Shown: positions 1 through 5,806, counted from the first letter of the stretch. The stretch: DNA of 6,092 nucleotides from Burkholderiales bacterium (GCA_016197345.1 JACPVY010000084.1:1-6092), one strand, 5' to 3'. The notes: generated by a model from the letters alone, not told the origin. Numbers and translations are program-made.

Positions 1-1318
1 GATCATGACCAATGCAGGTTGGTTAGCGATTTATGGCAAAGACGCTTCATCGGAAGACGATAAAGAAAATGCTGGCAATTTGGTGCCTGTCGCTAAAGAC
101 GAAAAAGTCCACACTGAAAAACTCACCGCCAATGGTTTGGTGACGAAACCACCTGCACGCTATAACGAAGCGACGCTCTTGTCGGCAATGGAAGGCGCAG
201 GCAAATTAATCGACGACGACGAATTGCGCGATGCGATGGCGGGCAAAGGCTTGGGCACACCAGCCACGCGCGCAGCGACGATTGAAGGTTTGCTAGGCGA
301 GCGCTATTTGTTGCGCGAAGGGCGCGAATTAATCCCGACCGCAAAAGCCTTCCAGTTAATGACGCTCTTGCGCGGCTTAGGTGTAAATGAATTGACCGCG
401 CCAGAATTGACAGGCGAATGGGAATACAAGCTGTCGCAAATGGAAAAAGGCAAAATCTCGCGCGAAGAATTCATGCGTGAAATTGCCTTGATGACGCAAA
501 TCATCGTCAAGCGCGCACGCGAATACGACAACGACACCATCCCCGGCGATTACCATGCCTTGCACGCACCATGTCCGAATTGCGGTGGCGAGGTGAAAGA
601 AAACTATCGCCGCTTTGCTTGCACCAAATGCGATTTTTCGATGAGCAAAGTACCCGGTGGTCGTCAATTTGAAATCGAAGAAGTCGAAGATTTGCTGAAA
701 AATCGCACCATCGGCCCGCTGCAAGGTTTCCGTTCGAAAATGGGGCGTCCGTTTGCCGCCATTTTGCGTATCGTGCGCGATGAAGACATCAACAACTTCA
801 AGCTGGAATTTGATTTTGGCCAAAATGATGAAGATGGTGAAGAAGGTGAAGCGGTTGATTTTTCTGAACAAACCCCGCTCGGCCCTTGCCCAAAATGTGC
901 GAAAAACGTCTATGAAATGGGCTTGGCATACGTCTGTGAAGACAGCGTAGTCAAACCCAAGGTCTGCGATTTCCGCTCCGGCCGTATCATTTTGCAACAA
1001 GAAATTTTGCCAGAACAAATGGCAAAGTTGTTAAATGACGGCAAGACAGATTTATTGCCTGGTTTCATTTCGCAACGCACACGGCGGCCGTTCAAAGCTT
1101 TCTTAGTGCGCGGCAAAGACGGCAAGATCAGCTTTGAATTTGAAGAACGCAAGACCAAGCCCGGCAAAGCCAAAGCAGAAGACGCCGTTGAAGGCGAGGA
1201 AGCCGCGGCAGCACCGAAAACGCGGGCTAAAGCTGCTACCAAAACTGCGGCGAAACCTGCGGCGAAAAAGGCACCAGCTAAGCGCACTACCAAGGCCAAA
1301 GCAGCGGTCGAAGAATAA
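1..1318 (+). CDS. topB: DNA topoisomerase III, C-terminal part (5' end outside window)
   Basis: This is a type IA topoisomerase, which cuts and passes single DNA strands to decatenate and relax DNA in the cytoplasm. The reading frame is open from base 2, so the gene starts upstream and the active-site tyrosine region is not in the window. Counting from the Met at base 5, family motifs are KPPARYNEATLL (48-59) and GLGTPATRA (82-90). They are followed by the end of the helical core (about 91-180). A zinc ribbon has Cys190/193 and Cys206/209, then a topoisomerase C-terminal repeat (about 222-272). A second Cys cluster (295, 298, 311, 321) precedes a second repeat (about 334-381, LLPGFISQRTRRPFKAFLV). 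The last 55 residues are a Lys/Ala-rich basic tail, probably disordered and DNA-binding. The PPARY and GLGT motifs and paired C-terminal repeats fit TopB of Burkholderiales better than TopA, although TopA with the same modules cannot be fully excluded. Confidence 0.93.
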   Translation, partial: IMTNAGWLAIYGKDASSEDDKENAGNLVPVAKDEKVHTEKLTANGLVTKPPARYNEATLLSAMEGAGKLIDDDELRDAMAGKGLGTPATRAATIEGLLGERYLLREGRELIPTAKAFQLMTLLRGLGVNELTAPELTGEWEYKLSQMEKGKISREEFMREIALMTQIIVKRAREYDNDTIPGDYHALHAPCPNCGGEVKENYRRFACTKCDFSMSKVPGGRQFEIEEVEDLLKNRTIGPLQGFRSKMGRPFAAILRIVRDEDINNFKLEFDFGQNDEDGEEGEAVDFSEQTPLGPCPKCAKNVYEMGLAYVCEDSVVKPKVCDFRSGRIILQQEILPEQMAKLLNDGKTDLLPGFISQRTRRPFKAFLVRGKDGKISFEFEERKTKPGKAKAEDAVEGEEAAAAPKTRAKAATKTAAKPAAKKAPAKRTTKAKAAVEE

Positions 1319-1334
1319 TCACAAGAAGCAAATA

Positions 1335-1358
1335 CGTTGCGCAAGCATAAGCGCAATG
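1335..1358 (+). terminator. Hairpin just after topB, possible terminator
   Basis: The arms CGTTGCGC (1335-1342) and GCGCAATG (1351-1358) form an 8-bp stem with one G-T pair and an 8-nt loop. It begins 17 bp after the topB stop codon. There is no T-run after it, so it is not a classical intrinsic terminator. It may instead protect the 3' end or mark a Rho-dependent end. Confidence 0.3.
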
Positions 1359-1376
1359 ATGAGAAACAAAACCGGA

Positions 1377-1407
1377 GTGACCGCTGTATCAACACAGCGT
1401 CGATAAT
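1377..1407 (+). promoter_or_regulatory. Weak sigma70-like promoter candidate for the DUF4870 gene
   Basis: A -10-like GATAAT (1402-1407, 5/6 matches) lies 19 bp after GTGACC (1377-1382, 4/6 matches to the -35 box). The spacer is longer than the ideal 17 bp. Transcription would start near 1414, leaving a leader of about 65 nt before the ATG at 1479 that contains the 1420-1432 inverted repeat. The spacer also holds a perfect 6-bp hairpin (CGCTGT 1382-1387, ACAGCG 1394-1399). Confidence 0.25.
1382..1399. repeat. Small inverted repeat between topB and the DUF4870 gene
   Basis: CGCTGT (1382-1387) and ACAGCG (1394-1399) are perfect complementary arms around a 6-nt loop. It is the middle one of three dyads in this 160-bp gap. 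No function can be assigned. Confidence 0.4.
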
Positions 1408-1419
1408 CAGCGCGACTAG

Positions 1420-1447
1420 GGGGACTGTCCCCATGTCGTTGTTTTTT
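1420..1447 (+). terminator. GGGGAC/GTCCCC inverted repeat followed by T-tract
   Basis: GGGGAC (1420-1425) and GTCCCC (1427-1432) are perfect arms around a single T. As RNA the stem would be GGGGA/TCCCC with a 3-nt loop. A T-rich stretch, TTGTTTTTT, occupies 1439-1447 after a 6-nt gap. That gap is longer than usual, so this is a degenerate terminator candidate for the topB transcript. Alternatively it is a dispersed short palindrome of the REP type, which would need genome copies to support. Confidence 0.3.
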
Positions 1448-1478
1448 GCAGTGCCTTAGCCTAAACGGAGTAAGCAAG

Positions 1479-1832
1479 ATGGACGAAATCGAAAAAATCA
1501 CGCCGAGCGCCCCCAGCAAAGATGATTGCAATATTGCCGCGATCACACATATTCTCGGTATTTTCACGGGCTTTGTTGGAGCCTTAATTATCTGGATCAT
1601 CAAAAAAGATGAATCGCAATTCATCGGCGATCAAGCAAAAGAGGCGTTGAACTTTCAAATCGCAGTGATGATTGCCTCGTTTGCTGCGGGTATCTTGTGC
1701 ATGGTATTGATCGGCTTTTTACTGATCCCTGTGATCGTCGTTGCCAATCTGATCTTTTGCATCTTGGCCGCCATTGCCGCTTCAAAAGGTGAAAATTATC
1801 GCTACCCATTGCCATTTCGCTTAGTGCAGTAA
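1479..1832 (+). CDS. DUF4870 (Tic20-like) small membrane protein
   Basis: This 117-residue inner-membrane protein is of unknown function. The pattern fits the DUF4870 family: a first hydrophobic helix (about 19-41) ending in the conserved IIWIIKKDES (37-46), then QAKEALNFQ (52-60), two further hydrophobic segments (about 61-81 and 82-102), and a short tail with YRYPLPFRLV (107-116). An in-frame ATG at 1446 would add 11 residues, but the 1479 start has CGGAG at 1466-1470 with an 8-nt spacing and gives the usual polar N-terminus, so it is preferred. The gene stands alone, 160 bp after topB and 342 bp before the next operon. It is probably transcribed separately. The family assignment is firm; no biochemical role can be read from the sequence. 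Confidence 0.9.
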   Translation: MDEIEKITPSAPSKDDCNIAAITHILGIFTGFVGALIIWIIKKDESQFIGDQAKEALNFQIAVMIASFAAGILCMVLIGFLLIPVIVVANLIFCILAAIAASKGENYRYPLPFRLVQ

Positions 1833-1854
1833 ATAGTTGCGTATTGCATTTCGC

Positions 1855-1895
1855 CGCCACCCGTCTAGGTGGTGAGCTTGGTTTTTCGGGTGGTG
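1855..1895 (+). terminator. Competing hairpins after the DUF4870 gene, possible terminator
   Basis: One left arm, CCACC/CCACCCG (1857-1863), can pair either with GGTGG (1868-1872, loop 6 nt) or with CGGGTGG (1887-1893, loop 23 nt). Both pairings can extend outward by a G-T and a C-G pair. A T5 run (1882-1886) lies 9 nt after the first stem. It starts 22 bp after the DUF4870 stop codon, so a terminator role is plausible, but the T-tract is displaced. Confidence 0.35.
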
Positions 1896-1906
1896 CCTCA
1901 TATGCC

Positions 1907-2084
1907 GCTTGTACTTTCGTCTATAACTGCAAACATATGCTAGGCCCACAAGCCCTTACTCGTACACAACGTGAAACATGTTTCACCTAGGCAAAAAGCC
2001 TTGAAGACAGATTTTTTTGCCTCATCTAACAAGCCACCTCGCCTAGCTGCCCTTGATGCAGTAGCGCGACGTGGCTTGTACTTT
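1907..2084 (+). repeat. 11-bp direct repeat GCTTGTACTTT flanking the palindrome
   Basis: GCTTGTACTTT occurs at 1907-1917 and again at 2074-2084, 167 bp apart, on either side of the 16-bp palindrome. In the second copy the TTGTAC could serve as a -35 box. The copies may be paired binding sites or chance. Confidence 0.4.
1971..1986. promoter_or_regulatory. Perfect 16-bp palindrome GTGAAACA-TGTTTCAC (parS halves swapped)
   Basis: The two arms are exactly complementary. Each arm equals one half of the bacterial chromosomal ParB site parS (TGTTTCAC followed by GTGAAACA), but here the halves are in the opposite order, giving an inside-out arrangement. This is seen directly. Whether ParB or another dimeric regulator binds is unknown. 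It lies 189 bp upstream of the operon start codon, so a distal operator is also possible. Confidence 0.55.
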
Positions 2085-2106
2085 TTTGCAGGAAATGGTT
2101 TAGGAT
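2076..2106 (+). promoter_or_regulatory. Weak promoter candidate for the TelA operon
   Basis: TTGTAC (2076-2081) is followed after 19 bp by TAGGAT (2101-2106). The match to sigma70 is modest and the spacing long. The -10 element would sit inside the 2098-2120 palindrome, which would suit repression by a protein binding there. An alternative AT-rich element, TTATAT (2133-2138), has no good -35 partner. Confidence 0.25.
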
Positions 2107-2120
2107 AGCGCTACCTAAAC
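2098..2120. promoter_or_regulatory. 23-nt near-perfect palindrome, operator candidate
   Basis: Arms GTTTAGG (2098-2104) and CCTAAAC (2114-2120) enclose TAGC/GCTA (2106-2113). The whole is perfectly symmetric apart from one unpaired A at 2105. The TAGCGCTA centre with central CG resembles LacI/GalR-family operators, but no regulator gene is in the window. It ends 54 bp before the first operon start codon. As RNA it could also form a stable stem. Confidence 0.5.
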
Positions 2121-2136
2121 AACAGACCGGATTTAT

Positions 2137-2178
2137 ATGAGAGTTTTGATTAATTTACCCAGTGAGGGACAGACATGA
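2137..2178 (+). CDS. Possible 13-codon leader peptide overlapping the next start
   Basis: ATG at 2137 opens a frame encoding MRVLINLPSEGQT, whose TGA (2176-2178) overlaps the ATG of the next gene as ATGA. Such overlaps often couple translation. The ribosome site in front is weak (CCGGA at 2127-2131), and the ORF contains the strong GAGGG site of the following gene. It could therefore be chance. There is no recognisable family. Confidence 0.25.
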   Translation: MRVLINLPSEGQT

Positions 2179-3284
2179 AACAAACAGTGGCGATCGTTCT
2201 CTCCGTATTATTAGCCCTAGCAGTCGCACTAGGCATTTGGAAATCGAAAAATACGCCAACCGATAGCAAGAGCAATTCCCTTCTTAGCCTCACCTCCCCC
2301 CCCGCCAAAAAAGTCAGGCTCCTGACTGGCAGCGCCAAATTTTCCTACCTGCAAGACCCTGAGATGCAAGCGCTACTGCGCAAAAACGGCATCGAACTCG
2401 AACTCATCAAATCTGGCTCGTTTGAGCAAGACAAAGGCCAAGCCGTAGATCTTGATGCAGTCTGGCCCGCTGGTGCGAATCAAGCCAATGACTGGCAAGC
2501 ACTGATGCCCGGCAGCACCAGCCATCCTGTGATGTCTACCGCCCTAGCGTTAGCGAGCTGGAAAGCACTGTTGCCCGTCTTTGAAAAAAATGGTTTAGGT
2601 AAAGTCAGCGCGAATGCGCATGGCGATTTCTACCTCGATAAAGCCTTACCGATGATGCTAGCAGGCAAGCGCTGGAGCGATTTGCAAGACAATACCGTGT
2701 TTGCCGTCAACAAAAGCTTCTTGATCAACACGCCAGACTTGCGCAAATCGAATACCAGCGCTTTGTATATCGCCGCACTGGCCTACATCCACAACAAAAA
2801 CGAAGTACCACAGCAAAAAGACGCTGCTGAGCAAATGGCGAAATTGCTGGCGCCGCTGATCACACGCCAAGGCTTTCAAGAAGGCACGCTAGCCGGGCCA
2901 TTTGAAGATTATCTCGGCCAAGGCATGGGTAAAGCGCCGCTAGTGTTGATTTATGAAAGCCAATTCCTCGAAGCGCGCTCGCAGAAAAAACTGAATGACC
3001 AGCATTTCTTGCTGTATCCACAGCCCGGTTTGCTGTTGAAGCACGTCTTAATCGCGAAAACCGAAAGCGGCAAAAAATTAGGGACACTGCTTGCAACTGA
3101 CCCAGATGCACAAAAAATCGCTGCCCGCTTTGGCTTTCGCACCAACGACCCGGCAATCTTTAGCGCCCACGCTAAAGAGCTAGGCTTAGATGCGCCACCA
3201 CTTTTGAATTTGGCCGAAACGCCTAGCACCGCAATTCTCGACAGCATGGTGCAAACCATCGTCAACATCATGGAGAGTAAATAA
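2175..3284 (+). CDS. Membrane-anchored solute-binding-like protein (paralogue of the SBP-VWA protein)
   Basis: This 369-residue protein has an N-terminal hydrophobic segment (about 4-22) and no lipobox cysteine, so it is likely an uncleaved anchor or a signal peptide that directs the rest to the periplasm. A Ser/Pro-rich linker (about 24-45) precedes a substrate-binding-like domain (46-369). The domain shares landmarks with the SBP part of the gene at 4210: VRLLTGS (47-53) versus YKILAGS, DAVW (94-97), SNT (192-194), YES (260-262) and a late FGFRTN (319-324). Its C-terminus (ILDSMVQTIVNIM) matches the point where the other protein passes into its VWA domain. The start is supported by GAGGG (2164-2168), 6 nt before ATG. 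It is the first gene of the operon, with the TelA gene 16 bp downstream. The ligand is unknown. No permease is adjacent, which argues against ordinary uptake. A C8 tract lies at codons 41-43. Confidence 0.85.
   Translation: MKQTVAIVLSVLLALAVALGIWKSKNTPTDSKSNSLLSLTSPPAKKVRLLTGSAKFSYLQDPEMQALLRKNGIELELIKSGSFEQDKGQAVDLDAVWPAGANQANDWQALMPGSTSHPVMSTALALASWKALLPVFEKNGLGKVSANAHGDFYLDKALPMMLAGKRWSDLQDNTVFAVNKSFLINTPDLRKSNTSALYIAALAYIHNKNEVPQQKDAAEQMAKLLAPLITRQGFQEGTLAGPFEDYLGQGMGKAPLVLIYESQFLEARSQKKLNDQHFLLYPQPGLLLKHVLIAKTESGKKLGTLLATDPDAQKIAARFGFRTNDPAIFSAHAKELGLDAPPLLNLAETPSTAILDSMVQTIVNIMESK
2296..2303 (+). repeat. C8 homopolymer inside the anchored SBP gene
   Basis: Eight consecutive C bases cover Ser41-Pro42-Pro43 in the linker between the membrane segment and the binding domain. 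An A6 run follows at 2307-2312. Tracts of this kind can slip during replication and would frameshift the gene. Confidence 0.8.
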
Positions 3285-3325
3285 TGAGCCGATTTCGAAT
3301 ATGCGCACCTTGTTTGATGAACTGA
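3284..3325 (+). CDS. 13-codon mini-ORF overlapping the TelA start
   Basis: The ATG at 3284 overlaps the previous stop codon (TAATG) and has GGAG (3272-3275) 8 nt upstream, the best ribosome site in this junction. Its frame encodes MSRFRICAPCLMN and stops at 3325, inside the TelA gene in another frame. It may be a coupling leader. Alternatively it may be the true TelA start put out of frame by a one-base change before base 3301. Confidence 0.3.
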   Translation: MSRFRICAPCLMN

Positions 3326-4176
3326 ACCCAGCGAAACAAGGCGATCTCTTCACCCCCACCAAAATCCTCGGCATACCTGTCCCATTTGGCAACAAGCTAG
3401 CGAGTTATTTGCGGCGCTATGAATCGGCCGATTCGCAACTGGCCAAGCTGCAAACCACGCTATTGCAAGCGAAAGATGAAATCGCAAAAGACGTCGCAGA
3501 AATGGGCGTCGCTCGCCAACAACTGTGGGCTTCGCTCGAAAAACTGGAAGGTGCTTCGTATTTCATCCGCTCACTCGATGAACGCTTATCCGGCATCATC
3601 GCTGGCATGAAAACCAGTGAACCCGATCGCGCTAGGGCGCTAGAGCAAGAAGTGCTGTACTACGTGCGGCAAAACTTGGGCGATGTGCAAGCCGCGCAAG
3701 CGCTAGCGATCAACGCCTATAACGTGCTCTCTGAATTGCGCAAAACCGGGCGCGAAACCATCAATGGTTGCGACCGCGTCTCGACGCTAGGCATGGCCGC
3801 ACTCTCGGTCGCAGTGACGCTAGCGCGCGCCACTGGCAACCAAATCAAGACGCAGCAAATGCTGAACGCGGCCAAGAGCGATATCAATAACTTGATTTCT
3901 GCTACCGGCGACGCCCTCAACGCGCATGTCGATGCAACGGCTAAATTTGCCTCGGAACCACTGCTAGGCGTACAGCAATTGCAAAACATGTTCGACAAGA
4001 CCTTTAGCGCGATGGACAAAATGGAGAAATATCGCAGCGAAGCGTTGACGACGATGCAAACCAATAACCAAATGATGCGTGAGCAATTGGTGAAGGCGCA
4101 AGAGCGCATCACCAATGACAGAAAAGCCAATACCGGCGGCGATGCAGCGATTAAGCCGATCTTGGATTTGTCATAA
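3301..4176 (+). CDS. telA: TelA/YaaN-family toxic-anion-resistance protein
   Basis: This 291-residue protein is almost entirely helical and has no signal peptide or membrane helix, so it is cytoplasmic and probably membrane-associated. It fits the TelA family (linked to tellurite and other stress resistance): an N-terminal segment LFTPTKILGIPVPFG (16-30), long heptad-rich helices, EQEVLYYVRQNL (115-126), a central INGCDRVSTLGMAALSVAVTLARATGNQ (154-181), and the family's closing helix AMDKMEKYRSEALTTMQTNNQMMR (237-260). Many family members are longer at the N-terminus, near 350-400 residues. The ATG at 3301 lacks a clear ribosome site, whereas the out-of-frame ATG at 3284 has one, so the exact start is uncertain. 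The frame is open further upstream but offers no better start. It lies between two binding-protein genes in one operon. The family's molecular function is not established. Confidence 0.85.
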   Translation: MRTLFDELNPAKQGDLFTPTKILGIPVPFGNKLASYLRRYESADSQLAKLQTTLLQAKDEIAKDVAEMGVARQQLWASLEKLEGASYFIRSLDERLSGIIAGMKTSEPDRARALEQEVLYYVRQNLGDVQAAQALAINAYNVLSELRKTGRETINGCDRVSTLGMAALSVAVTLARATGNQIKTQQMLNAAKSDINNLISATGDALNAHVDATAKFASEPLLGVQQLQNMFDKTFSAMDKMEKYRSEALTTMQTNNQMMREQLVKAQERITNDRKANTGGDAAIKPILDLS

Positions 4177-4191
4177 GCACACCGCAATCAA

Positions 4192-4203
4192 CTCCTTGAG
4201 GAG
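4192..4203 (+). promoter_or_regulatory. Strong ribosome site in a small hairpin
   Basis: GAGGAG (4198-4203) lies 6 nt before the ATG at 4210 and decides that start over the in-frame ATGs at 4222 and 4231. It is preceded by CTCCT (4192-4196), complementary to AGGAG (4199-4203). A short stem could therefore hide the site, although the loop is only 2-4 nt and stability is low. Confidence 0.45.
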
Positions 4204-4209
4204 AAAAAT

Positions 4210-5790
4210 ATGCTGCAATCAATGCAATCTATGCAAACGCTATTGCGCTATGTAGCCATCGCCAGCATGGTGTTGGCGCTAGGCGCCTGCGATAAAAAAG
4301 ACAGCGCCGATGCTAGTGCTAGCGCCAATGCCTCTAGCGCAAGCGTGACGTACAAAATTCTGGCGGGTTCAGAACTAAAAGACGTGCAAAACATGGTGCA
4401 AGAATATGGCCGTACGCAAAACGTCAACATCGTGTTTGATTACACTGGCACGCTAGACGCCGTCGATAGGCTGAAAGGCGCGAATGATTACGATGCGGTG
4501 TGGCTATCGAACGGCAAATATTTGCAAATGCAACCGCAACTAAAAACGCAAATCAAAGCCAGCGAAAAAATCATGTATTCGCCAGTCGTGCTCGGCGTCA
4601 AATCGTCGACGATGCAAAAGCTTGGTTGGCAGTCGGGCAAAACGGGTTGGACAGATATTTTGAAAGCCGCAAAAGCAGGACAATTTCATTTTGCGATGAC
4701 CAATCCAGCAGGCTCGAATACTGGTTTTGTTGCCTTAGTCGGGATTGCCGCAGAATTATCTGGCAAAGGGGACGCACTGGAAGAAAAAGACATTCCAGTT
4801 GATAAGCTGAAAGAATTTTTCTCAGCGCAAACCATGACGGCAGGCTCGTCCGGTGCGCTAGCGGAGATGTTTGCTGCCAATCCTAGGGTCGATGGCATCA
4901 TCAATTACGAAAGCGTGATTCGCTCGATGCCAGCCGCTATCGGCCTCGACATTTTGGTGCCAAAAGAAGGCGTGATCACCGCCGATTACCCCTTGATGCA
5001 ATTAGCGCAATCGAAGCAAGCGGCGTTTTATCCGAAATTAGTCGCTTGGCTACGGCAAGACGCCACGCAAAAGCAAATCGCGACCACCACTAACCGCACA
5101 CCGCTAGCTGGCAATGGCCGTAATGAAGTGATCAATGAATTGCCCTTCCCGGCCTCGAACATCGTGGTGGATGCGATTTTGCAGGGCTTTTTGGATAGCT
5201 ACTCGCGCCCAGCCTCTTCCTACTTCGTGCTCGATGTCTCCGGTTCGATGGCAGGGCCACGTTTAGATGGCTTGAAAGACACCATGCTCTCGCTCGCCAA
5301 TGGCGACGGCAGCACTGGTGGTCGCTTTGCCAGCCTGCGCGCGCGTGAGCAAATTCACGTCTTAGCGTTTTCGAATGAGCCAAAAGAAATCCGCGATTAC
5401 GAACTCACGACTGATCGCGAAAAAAATCTGACGGTGCTAAGCAGCCTCAGTAGCCAAATCAATAATCTGAAAGCGGGCGGTGGTACGGCGATTTTCTCGT
5501 CAATTGCCAGCCAATACAAACGCGCGCAAGCGGAATTGCGGCAAGAAGAGCGTAGCGTCTCTATCGTCTTGTTGACCGATGGCGAAAACACCGATGGCAT
5601 GCGACTGGAAGAATTCCGCGACTTCATCGCCAAAATGGGTTCACCTAAAGTGCCAGTGTTTGCGATTATTTACGGCGATGCGAAACCGAGCGAGATGACT
5701 GAATTGGCAACGCTCACCGGTGGCCGCGTATTCGATGCGCGTAAGGTGAAACTGAGCCAAGTGATGCGCGACATCCGCAACTATCAATAA
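4210..5790 (+). CDS. Lipoprotein with solute-binding domain fused to VWA domain
   Basis: This 526-residue protein is exported and anchored by lipid. A signal sequence ends in the lipobox LGAC with Cys27. Asp28 follows, which in Enterobacteria keeps lipoproteins in the inner membrane. A Ser/Ala linker (31-46) leads to a solute-binding domain (about 47-330: YKILAGS 48-54, DAVW 95-98, SNT 169-171, YES 233-235). A VWA domain follows (about 337-526) with a complete metal-binding MIDAS site: DVSGS (342-346), Thr426 in GGGTAI, and Asp457 in LLTDGEN. VWA domains of this kind bind protein partners through a divalent metal. The start is set by GAGGAG 6 nt upstream. It is related to the SBP-like gene at 2175 and shares its operon with the TelA gene. 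The likely role is a periplasmic-side sensor or assembly factor; the ligand and partner are unknown. Confidence 0.9.
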   Translation: MLQSMQSMQTLLRYVAIASMVLALGACDKKDSADASASANASSASVTYKILAGSELKDVQNMVQEYGRTQNVNIVFDYTGTLDAVDRLKGANDYDAVWLSNGKYLQMQPQLKTQIKASEKIMYSPVVLGVKSSTMQKLGWQSGKTGWTDILKAAKAGQFHFAMTNPAGSNTGFVALVGIAAELSGKGDALEEKDIPVDKLKEFFSAQTMTAGSSGALAEMFAANPRVDGIINYESVIRSMPAAIGLDILVPKEGVITADYPLMQLAQSKQAAFYPKLVAWLRQDATQKQIATTTNRTPLAGNGRNEVINELPFPASNIVVDAILQGFLDSYSRPASSYFVLDVSGSMAGPRLDGLKDTMLSLANGDGSTGGRFASLRAREQIHVLAFSNEPKEIRDYELTTDREKNLTVLSSLSSQINNLKAGGGTAIFSSIASQYKRAQAELRQEERSVSIVLLTDGENTDGMRLEEFRDFIAKMGSPKVPVFAIIYGDAKPSEMTELATLTGGRVFDARKVKLSQVMRDIRNYQ

Positions 5791-5806
5791 GAGGGACAGG
5801 TAAGGT

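Larger units (their letters stand above)
1833..2174. other. 342-bp intergenic region rich in dyad symmetry
   Basis: No conventional gene, tRNA or insertion sequence is apparent. The stretch contains a pair of competing hairpins (1855-1895), a perfect 16-bp palindrome (1971-1986), an 11-bp direct repeat (1907-1917 and 2074-2084), a T7 run (2012-2018), a 23-nt near-palindrome (2098-2120) and a 13-codon mini-ORF (2137-2178). It must hold the promoter and probably the control region of the operon that starts at 2175. Confidence 0.7.

Noticed and set aside
377..1018. Minus-strand open frame of 213 codons inside topB
   Set aside because: It lies opposite a clearly conserved topoisomerase frame, has a low-complexity Phe-rich translation with no family resemblance, and is a shadow of the codon usage on the other strand.
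1149..1315. Lys/Ala-rich segment resembling a histone H1-like protein
   Set aside because: It is in frame with topB and continuous with the second C-terminal repeat, so it is a tail of the topoisomerase and not a separate gene.
1134..1434. Overlapping + and - frames across the topB tail
   Set aside because: They arise from the Lys/Ala-rich repeat-like codons of the TopB C-terminal tail; neither has a ribosome site or family features.
1439..1467. Promoter TTGTTT with TAAACG just before the DUF4870 gene
   Set aside because: The -10 element matches poorly and would overlap the ribosome binding site, leaving almost no leader.
1833..2174. tRNA, CRISPR array, insertion sequence or attachment site in the large gap
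   Set aside because: No cloverleaf-forming arms, no regularly spaced repeats, no transposase fragment and no flanking target duplication were seen; the repeats present are single short dyads and one 11-bp pair.
4500..4802. + strand 100-codon frame inside the SBP-VWA gene
   Set aside because: It sits within a well-supported conserved coding frame, lacks a ribosome site and shows no recognisable domain.
2175..5790. Ordinary ABC import system based on the two solute-binding-like proteins
   Set aside because: No permease or ATP-binding protein is visible in the window, telA lies between the two genes, and one binding domain is fused to a VWA domain. A transporter further downstream cannot be excluded.
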